DNA from: Mucilaginibacter limnophilus
GTDB taxonomy: Bacteria > Bacteroidota > Bacteroidia > Sphingobacteriales > Sphingobacteriaceae
Direction: 5' to 3'
Assembly: GCF_004005815.1 (NCBI RefSeq)
Contig: NZ_SACK01000009.1
Span: forward strand, 62,001-126,000
DNA: 64,000 nt
In this document: positions 59,512 to 64,000 of the stretch, one piece after another
How the letters are laid out: every line of letters begins with the position of its first letter
How positions within the stretch are numbered: the stretch's first letter is position 1
Notes under the pieces: generated by a model
Database searches by the model: none
Told to the model about the DNA's origin: nothing
The model's input: the letters and a program-made list of their open reading frames with translations, nothing else
Made by a program: the position numbers and the translations under genes

Positions 59512-60702
59512 ATGTACAAAACATTGCAACCGGTATTGCAGCAGGAGCTTGCTGCTATTGAAGAAGCCGGATTATATAAAAGAGAACGCATCATCACTTC
59601 ACCGCAAGGTGCCGACATTACCGTACAAGGCGGTAAAGAAGTGATCAACTTCTGCGCAAATAATTATCTCGGGCTTTCATCACATCCTAAAGTTATTGAA
59701 GCTGCTAAGGCTACTATGGATACGCACGGTTACGGCTTATCGTCAGTGCGGTTTATTTGTGGTACGCAGGATATCCATAAAACGCTTGAGCAAAAAATAG
59801 CTGAATTTTTAGGCACTGAAGACACCATACTCTATGCAGCAGCATTTGATGCTAATGGCGGGGTGTTTGAGCCATTATTTAACGAGCAGGACGCTATAAT
59901 TTCCGACGAACTGAACCATGCTTCTATAATCGACGGTGTTCGCCTGTGTAAAGCACAACGCCACCGTTACAAACATGATGACATGGTCGACCTGGAAGAA
60001 AAGTTAAAGGCCACACAGCATCTTCGTCACCGCATCATCGTTACCGATGGCGCTTTCAGTATGGACGGTACCATTGCACAGTTAGATGAAATTGTTGAAC
60101 TGGCCGAAAAGTATAATGCCCTTGTGATGATAGATGAAAGCCACTGCAGCGGCTTTATGGGCAAAACCGGCCGGGGGACGCACGAGCATCACCATGTAAT
60201 GGGAAAGATTGATATTATTACCGGAACGTTAGGCAAAGCTTTGGGCGGCGCTTCTGGTGGTTTTACATCGGGCAGGAAAGAAATTATCGACATGCTGCGC
60301 CAGCGTTCGAGGCCATACCTGTTTAGTAATACGCTTGCACCCGCCATTACCGGTGCGTCAATAGCTGTACTGGATATGTTGAGTGAAACCACTGATTTGC
60401 GTGATAAACTGGAAAACAATACCAAATATTTCCGTGAGAAAATGACGGAGGCGGGCTTCGACATTAAACCCGGTGTTCACCCTATAGTTCCGGTTATGTT
60501 GTACGATGCCAAACTGGCGCAGGAGTTTGCGGCCAAAATGCTTGATGAAGGCATCTATGTGATAGGTTTTTACTACCCTGTGGTACCGCAAGGCAAGGCG
60601 AGGATAAGGGTACAACTATCAGCAGCGCACGAGCAGGAGCACCTGGATAAAGCTATTGCAGCTTTTACCAAAGTGGGCAGGGAATTAAATGTAATTAAGT
60701 AA
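59512..60702 (+). CDS. kbl: Glycine C-acetyltransferase (2-amino-3-ketobutyrate CoA ligase)
   Basis: A 396-residue PLP enzyme of the alpha-oxoamine synthase family: GADITVQGGKEVINFCANNYLGLSSHPKVIEAA, GYGLSSVRFICGTQDIHKTLEQKIAEFLGTEDTILYAAAFDANGGVFE, HASIIDGVRLCKAQRHRYKHDDM, VTDGAFSMDGTIAQLDEIVELAEKYNALVMIDESHCSGFMG, and PLP Lys in GTLGKALGGASGGFTSG. It splits 2-amino-3-oxobutyrate to glycine and acetyl-CoA in threonine breakdown; serine palmitoyltransferase-like relatives differ in the N-terminal part. No threonine dehydrogenase gene is nearby. pheS follows after 21 bp. Confidence 0.92.
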   Translation: MYKTLQPVLQQELAAIEEAGLYKRERIITSPQGADITVQGGKEVINFCANNYLGLSSHPKVIEAAKATMDTHGYGLSSVRFICGTQDIHKTLEQKIAEFLGTEDTILYAAAFDANGGVFEPLFNEQDAIISDELNHASIIDGVRLCKAQRHRYKHDDMVDLEEKLKATQHLRHRIIVTDGAFSMDGTIAQLDEIVELAEKYNALVMIDESHCSGFMGKTGRGTHEHHHVMGKIDIITGTLGKALGGASGGFTSGRKEIIDMLRQRSRPYLFSNTLAPAITGASIAVLDMLSETTDLRDKLENNTKYFREKMTEAGFDIKPGVHPIVPVMLYDAKLAQEFAAKMLDEGIYVIGFYYPVVPQGKARIRVQLSAAHEQEHLDKAIAAFTKVGRELNVIK

Positions 60703-60707
60703 ATTTG
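60700..60707 (+). promoter_or_regulatory. Candidate -7 box for pheS, overlapping the kbl stop
   Basis: TAAATTTG is an exact TAnnTTTG match whose TAA is the kbl stop codon. The pheS ATG at 60724 lies 16 nt downstream. No -33 TTG was found. Confidence 0.33.
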
Positions 60708-60723
60708 CGGTGAAGTTATTAAT

Positions 60724-61758
60724 ATGCAGGAAACTATAGATAAATATACCCGCGAGATAAACGAATTTGCGAAAACTACAGCCGAAGAGCTTGAAAGCTT
60801 CCGCATAAAGTTTTTGGGAACAAAGGGTATTATTAAAGACCTTTTTGAGCAGTTTAAAACTGTTGGTCCCGAAGAAAAACGCACCTTTGGCAAAGTACTA
60901 AACCAGTTTAAGCAGCTGGCTGAAACCAAGTATAACGAGCTTAAAGAAAGTTTAGGCGGTGCCGAAGAAGGGGCAAAAAGCGAAGGCGACCTTACCCTGC
61001 CGGGCGAAGGTTTTGCCATTGGCTCACGTCACCCGCTATCGCTGGTACGAAACGAGATTATCGATATCTTTAAACGTTTGGGCTTCGTGGTTGCAGAGGG
61101 GCCGGAGATTGAGGACGACTGGCACAACTTCTCAGCCCTGAACTTTCCTGAAGAACATCCTGCCCGTGATATGCAGGATACCTTCTTTATTAAAAAGAAC
61201 AGCGGCAAGGATGATATCGCTTTGCGTACGCATACCTCGTCAGTGCAGGTGCGTATGATGGAGAACGGCAAACCGCCGTTCAGGGCCATTATGCCCGGTC
61301 GCGTTTACCGTAACGAGGCCATTTCAGCACGTGCACACTGCTTTTTTCACCAGGTCGAAGGCTTGTATATTGATGAGAATGTTTCATTTGCCGACTTGAA
61401 GCAAACGCTTTATCACTTTGTGCAGGAGCTTTATGGCGAAGGTACTAAGGTACGTTTCCGCCCGTCGTACTTCCCGTTCACTGAGCCATCGGCCGAAATG
61501 GACGTATCATGCACCATTTGTAAAGGCTCGGGCTGCAACATGTGTAAATACACTGGCTGGGTAGAAATACTGGGCTGTGGTATGGTTGACCCTAACGTTT
61601 TAGAAAACTGCAATATTGACAGTAAAAAATATACCGGTTTTGCTTTTGGGATGGGTATTGAACGTATTACGAATTTGAAATACGTTATCCGTGATTTACG
61701 CCTGTTCTCTGAAAATGATGTGCGTTTCCTAGAGCAGTTTCAAACTGAAATAATTTAA
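60724..61758 (+). CDS. pheS: Phenylalanyl-tRNA synthetase alpha subunit
   Basis: A 344-residue class II synthetase subunit. N-terminal coiled coil (about 1-85), then GSRHPLSLVRNEIIDIFKRLGFVVAEGPEIEDDWHNFSALNFPEEHPARDMQDTFFI (motif 1 area), LRTHTSSVQVRMME, PGRVYRNEAISARAHCFFHQVEGLYID (motif 2), FRPSYFPFTEPSAEMDVSC with the CTICKGSGCNMCKYTGW Cys set, and motif 3 GFAFGMGIERITNLKY. It pairs with PheT to charge tRNA-Phe; pheT is not in this window. It is followed after 1 bp by a lipoprotein gene. Confidence 0.96.
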   Translation: MQETIDKYTREINEFAKTTAEELESFRIKFLGTKGIIKDLFEQFKTVGPEEKRTFGKVLNQFKQLAETKYNELKESLGGAEEGAKSEGDLTLPGEGFAIGSRHPLSLVRNEIIDIFKRLGFVVAEGPEIEDDWHNFSALNFPEEHPARDMQDTFFIKKNSGKDDIALRTHTSSVQVRMMENGKPPFRAIMPGRVYRNEAISARAHCFFHQVEGLYIDENVSFADLKQTLYHFVQELYGEGTKVRFRPSYFPFTEPSAEMDVSCTICKGSGCNMCKYTGWVEILGCGMVDPNVLENCNIDSKKYTGFAFGMGIERITNLKYVIRDLRLFSENDVRFLEQFQTEII

Positions 61759-61759
61759 A

Positions 61760-62164
61760 ATGAAGTTGTGGGGTTGGGCGTTGCTGATGGTTTGTTTGCT
61801 GGGATGCGGTAAGCAGCAGGACATAGTGCCCTATGTACCGGTAAATGTAACCATACAAAAAGGCGACCCGCGATATAACACTATTAACAGCGCGGGAAGT
61901 GTTATTACTTTTGGCGGGGGCGTTGCCGGAATAATAGTATATAATAATGGCGGTAACATTATGGCATTTGATCGCTGCAGCAGCTATCAGCCCGAAAAAC
62001 AATGTGCCGTTGTTGCCGACGAAGGTTTGCCAACTGCTACTGATCCCTGTAGCGGATCAAAATTTTCACTTACTGATGGTTCGCCGGTAAAGGCACCGGC
62101 TACCAGAGCGCTAAGAATGTACAATGTAGTGGTTACACAATTTGAAATTAAGATTACCAATTAA
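61760..62164 (+). CDS. Rieske-fold-like lipoprotein lacking the cluster His ligands
   Basis: A 134-residue lipoprotein (VCLLGC, lipobox Cys16). The mature part reads like the Rieske iron-sulfur fold: GIIVYNNGGNIMAFDRCSSYQPEKQ then DPCSGSKFSLTDGSPVKAPATRALRMYNV. In true Rieske proteins the motifs are CxH and CxxH; here the positions are Cys73-Ser-Ser and Cys97-Ser-Gly-Ser, so both His ligands are absent, while the Cys remain and Cys82 is also present. A 2Fe-2S cluster of normal type cannot form. The gene starts 1 bp after pheS and overlaps the TetR start by one base. Family call is inference from pattern. Confidence 0.6.
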   Translation: MKLWGWALLMVCLLGCGKQQDIVPYVPVNVTIQKGDPRYNTINSAGSVITFGGGVAGIIVYNNGGNIMAFDRCSSYQPEKQCAVVADEGLPTATDPCSGSKFSLTDGSPVKAPATRALRMYNVVVTQFEIKITN

Positions 62165-62745
62165 TGGAAGCCGATAAAATTAAAGACAGCATAAAGCGCG
62201 CTGCGCAAGACCTGTTCCGTAAATTCGGTTACCATAAAACCAGCGTAAACGAAATTGCCAAAAAGGCCCGCATTGCCAAGGCCACTATCTATAAGTATTT
62301 TGACAGTAAGGAAGCGATACTCCACTCGCTACTGATGGATTATATACAGGTAAGTGTTAATGAACTGATCAATTCAACCCCTGCCGAATATGATGAGGAG
62401 CAGCATCTGTCAAACCTTATCATGAAAACCTGTCGGCTCTCGTACACCGTTTGTAACGAGTTTATCGGTTGGGAGTTTATCCGCGAGTCGGCCAACTCGC
62501 AGGAGTTTTTAAAAAACTTGTCTAACGAACTGGAAGATCTGTTGGTACTATCGTTTACCCGACTTAACGGCATGCCTAAGCACGAAACCTACCAGCAGCG
62601 ACTACGTTTTTTAATTAAGTGCAGTAAAAGTATCGTATTCAGCTTCGCGTTTACATCAGTAAGCGATGCTGATGTGCGTAAGAATTTTGTGTCGTTTCAA
62701 AAAGAAATTTTGCCTTACCTGGTAAAAGCGGCTATTATGGTTTAA
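62164..62745 (+). CDS. TetR/AcrR-family transcriptional regulator
   Basis: A 193-residue regulator with the standard TetR helix-turn-helix: DSIKRAAQDLFRKFGYHKTSVNEIAKKARIAKATIYKYFDSKEAIL (the YKYF motif at the end). The rest is the all-helical ligand and dimer domain. It begins at an ATG that shares its A with the TAA stop of the lipoprotein gene upstream (TAATG), so it is the last gene in a pheS / lipoprotein / TetR row. What it senses is unknown. Confidence 0.9.
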   Translation: MEADKIKDSIKRAAQDLFRKFGYHKTSVNEIAKKARIAKATIYKYFDSKEAILHSLLMDYIQVSVNELINSTPAEYDEEQHLSNLIMKTCRLSYTVCNEFIGWEFIRESANSQEFLKNLSNELEDLLVLSFTRLNGMPKHETYQQRLRFLIKCSKSIVFSFAFTSVSDADVRKNFVSFQKEILPYLVKAAIMV

Positions 62746-62787
62746 ATATTTTTAAATAAAACTTTGAAAGATAATAAATTCTTCATT

Positions 62788-62809
62788 ACTTTGAAAACAA
62801 AAGTACTTT
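62788..62809. promoter_or_regulatory. Operator-like site in front of the membrane-protein/wHTH genes
   Basis: A 22-bp site, ACTTTGAAAACAA then AAGTACTTT, ending 3 bp before the GTG at 62813. It contains the 10-bp palindrome AAAGTACTTT (62800-62809). A further ACTTTGAAA lies at 62761-62769. The same 22-bp site, 19 of 22 alike, is in front of creD at 63754. Confidence 0.6.
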
Positions 62810-62812
62810 CAC

Positions 62813-63436
62813 GTGGAAGAAAAACAAATTCACGACGATCTGGCATCCATCCGCAGCCTGATGGAGCGCTCGTCAAAGTTCATTTCACTTAGCGGATTAT
62901 CGGGCGTTCTGGCGGGTGTATACGCACTGATAGGCGTTTGTATTATATATTTTAAATTAAGTGGTGCCAACACTGCTTATAGTGTAATACCCGGGTGGCA
63001 CACGATAATTTATTATTTACCTTCAAGTACTATTTGGATTGCCATAGGTGTTTTAATTGCCTCTGTTGTTACATGTGTTGTTTTATCTACCTATAAAGCA
63101 AAAAGGAAAGGCCAGCAGGTATGGGGCCCAGCAAGTAAAGCTCTTCTATTTAACATATCAGTACCGCTTTTGGCAGGTGGATTATTTATTATTATTTTAC
63201 TTGGAAGAGGAATATTCGAATTTGTAATACCTTCCTCACTAATTTTTTACGGCCTTGCGCTGGTTTCTGCAAGTAATTATACCTTTGGCGTTGTGAAATA
63301 TCTGGGCATACTTCAAATAGCTTTGGGATTGATTGCCGCTTTACTGCCGGGTTATGGATTGTTGTTATGGGCTTTAGGCTTTGGGGTACTGCACATTGTT
63401 TACGGCAGTATAATGTACTTTAAATATGGCGGCTAA
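62813..63436 (+). CDS. Membrane protein with conserved cytoplasmic N-terminus, unknown function
   Basis: A 207-residue protein starting at GTG. The soluble N-terminus EEKQIHDDLASIRSLMERSSKFISLSGLSGVLAGVYALIG leads into the first of six hydrophobic segments. This N-terminal pattern (SIRSLMERSSKFISLSGLSG) is often seen in Bacteroidota proteins next to a small winged-helix regulator. There is no enzyme motif. It overlaps the regulator gene by 11 bp, so they are translated as a pair. GTG is chosen because no ATG lies before the conserved N-terminus. Confidence 0.78.
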   Translation: MEEKQIHDDLASIRSLMERSSKFISLSGLSGVLAGVYALIGVCIIYFKLSGANTAYSVIPGWHTIIYYLPSSTIWIAIGVLIASVVTCVVLSTYKAKRKGQQVWGPASKALLFNISVPLLAGGLFIIILLGRGIFEFVIPSSLIFYGLALVSASNYTFGVVKYLGILQIALGLIAALLPGYGLLLWALGFGVLHIVYGSIMYFKYGG

Positions 63437-63737
63437 AAATCCTTTTGAAAATCTTGATAAGGCTTTTGAGAACCGCGTAAGGCTGCAAATTATGAGCGTA
63501 CTGGTGGCTAATGAACGGTACGATTTTAATTCGCTTAAAGAATTGCTGAGCATTACCGACGGTAATCTGGCATCGCACTTAAAAGCGCTTGAAAAGGATG
63601 AATATATTGTGGTAAACAAAACATTTGTTGGCCGCAAGCCCAATACCAACTACGCTGCTACTGAAAAGGGTAAAAAAGCATTTAAACAACATATTGACGC
63701 ACTTGACCAATTTTTAAAACTACAGAGAGGAAAATAA
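63426..63737 (+). CDS. Small winged-helix (ArsR/MarR-like) transcriptional regulator
   Basis: A 103-residue single-domain wHTH protein: FENLDKAFENRVRLQIMSVLVANERYDFNSLKELLSITDGNLASHLKALEKDEYIVVNKTFVGRKPNTNYAATEKGKKAF shows helix-turn-helix and wing. It has no ligand-binding Cys cluster, so it is not a typical metal sensor. It overlaps the upstream membrane protein gene by 11 bp, and the creD gene follows after 52 bp with an operator-like repeat in between. It most likely binds the repeats at 62788 and 63754 and controls its own unit and creD; this is inference. Confidence 0.87.
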   Translation: MAAKNPFENLDKAFENRVRLQIMSVLVANERYDFNSLKELLSITDGNLASHLKALEKDEYIVVNKTFVGRKPNTNYAATEKGKKAFKQHIDALDQFLKLQRGK

Positions 63738-63753
63738 TTTTTTTTATATCTAA

Positions 63754-63775
63754 ACTTTGAAACACAAAGTACTTT
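63754..63775. promoter_or_regulatory. Second copy of the operator-like site, in front of creD
   Basis: A 22-bp site, ACTTTGAAACACA then AAGTACTTT, with the 10-bp palindrome AAAGTACTTT at 63766-63775 and the inverted pair CTTTG (63755-63759) / CAAAG (63765-63769). It ends 14 bp before the creD ATG. See the copy at 62788. Confidence 0.6.
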
Positions 63776-63789
63776 TAATTATCAAAAAG

Positions 63790-64000
63790 ATGACAGACGA
63801 ACCAAAATCACGCGGATTTTTAGACTGGCTCAAGGAGTCGGCCGCGGTAAAAGCATTTTTTATAGGATTTATTATTTTATTACTGCTCATTCCATCGGTA
63901 ATGATACAGGGGCTGATCAGTGAACGGGCCGAACGTCAGGATGGAATAATTAAGGATGTATCAGCTACGTGGTCGGGCAGCCAGTTAATCAGAGGGCCGG
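63790..64000 (+). CDS. creD: CreD-family inner membrane protein, C-terminus cut by window edge
   Basis: ATG at 63790 opens a frame to the right edge (70 codons seen). The start MTDEPKSRGFLDWLKESAAV leads into a membrane helix (FFIGFIIL to LLIPSVMIQG), then LISERAERQDGIIKDVSATWSGSQLI and RGP. The latter matches the CreD signature region R-x-x-R-x-x-x-A-x-x-D-V-x-x-x-W-x-x-x-Q-x-I-x-GP. CreD proteins in E. coli are tied to the Cre envelope-stress system; in Bacteroidota they often follow a membrane protein and a wHTH gene, as here. Only the N-terminal sixth or so is in the window. Confidence 0.85.
   Translation, partial: MTDEPKSRGFLDWLKESAAVKAFFIGFIILLLLIPSVMIQGLISERAERQDGIIKDVSATWSGSQLIRGP

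Noticed and set aside
63374..63649. Minus-strand frame opposite the wHTH gene
   Set aside because: Overlaps two well-supported plus-strand genes and shows no family features.
1..64000. Search for tRNA, rRNA, CRISPR, integrase, transposase and phage genes
   Set aside because: None was recognised by eye on either strand; a tRNAscan-SE or Rfam run would be needed to exclude small RNAs.

Overview
The window is bacterial chromosome from a member of the Bacteroidota, most likely a Sphingobacteriaceae of the Mucilaginibacter/Pedobacter type. Several things point there: promoters of the TAnnTTTG type, little Shine-Dalgarno signal, many Lys-rich lipoproteins with N-termini ending in CKK, a secreted protease with a C-terminal type IX secretion sorting domain, lineage families (DUF4293, DUF5686, DUF2807, DUF2490, DUF1080), a CrtZ-type carotenoid hydroxylase and LpxB. 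No rRNA, tRNA, insertion sequence, phage or CRISPR array was recognised. The content is mostly chromosomal housekeeping with some carbohydrate and envelope functions.

Layout. 1-5265: a GH43 glycosidase (cut by the left edge) coupled to an RhlE-like DEAD-box helicase, then a DUF1080 / GMC dehydrogenase / gluconate-dehydrogenase-subunit-3 cassette that looks like a periplasmic 3-keto-glycoside system. 5326-9755: an orphan AT-rich lipoprotein, an ABC1-kinase/TetR pair and a GT87 transferase. 9781-16436: the E1 (sucA) and E2 (sucB, with duplicated lipoyl domains) of 2-oxoglutarate dehydrogenase, a DASH-type cryptochrome and a DinB protein; the E3 (lpdA) lies apart at 24087. 16560-23886: a GT39 transferase with two outer-membrane barrel genes, a GSGD-repeat adhesin-like DUF2807 protein, an M1 peptidase and a beta-propeller lipoprotein. 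25491-32904: crtZ behind a long perfect hairpin, two FKBP lipoproteins, MarR, a T9SS-sorted subtilisin, serS and a NodB deacetylase.

32986-43699: a TolC/HlyD efflux pair, gpsA (its promoter nested inside the upstream terminator), a minus-strand group FKBP / decayed FKBP / M20 amidohydrolase / unknown / LMW-PTP-like that carries the scar of a tandem duplication, aspS, and DUF4293-lspA. 43696-54298: hydrolase, DEAD-box helicase with DbpA domain and RGG tail, CrtI/CrtD-like desaturase, hisS divergent from surE-lpxB, three very small minus-strand genes (two are paralogues of about 50 aa), GNAT and trhO. 54505-64000: GH78 rhamnosidase, DUF5686 outer-membrane protein, kbl, pheS, a Rieske-fold-like lipoprotein without cluster histidines, TetR, and a membrane protein / winged-helix regulator / creD group whose two transcription starts share a near-identical 22-bp operator-like site.

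Most notable for follow-up: the nested gpsA promoter/terminator, the FKBP-M20 duplication scar, the tandem paralogous small proteins at 51777-52107, the shared operator in front of the wHTH and creD units, the Rieske-like protein, and promoter -7 boxes that nearly touch start codons, which suggests leaderless mRNAs. No clearly new multi-gene system was found.
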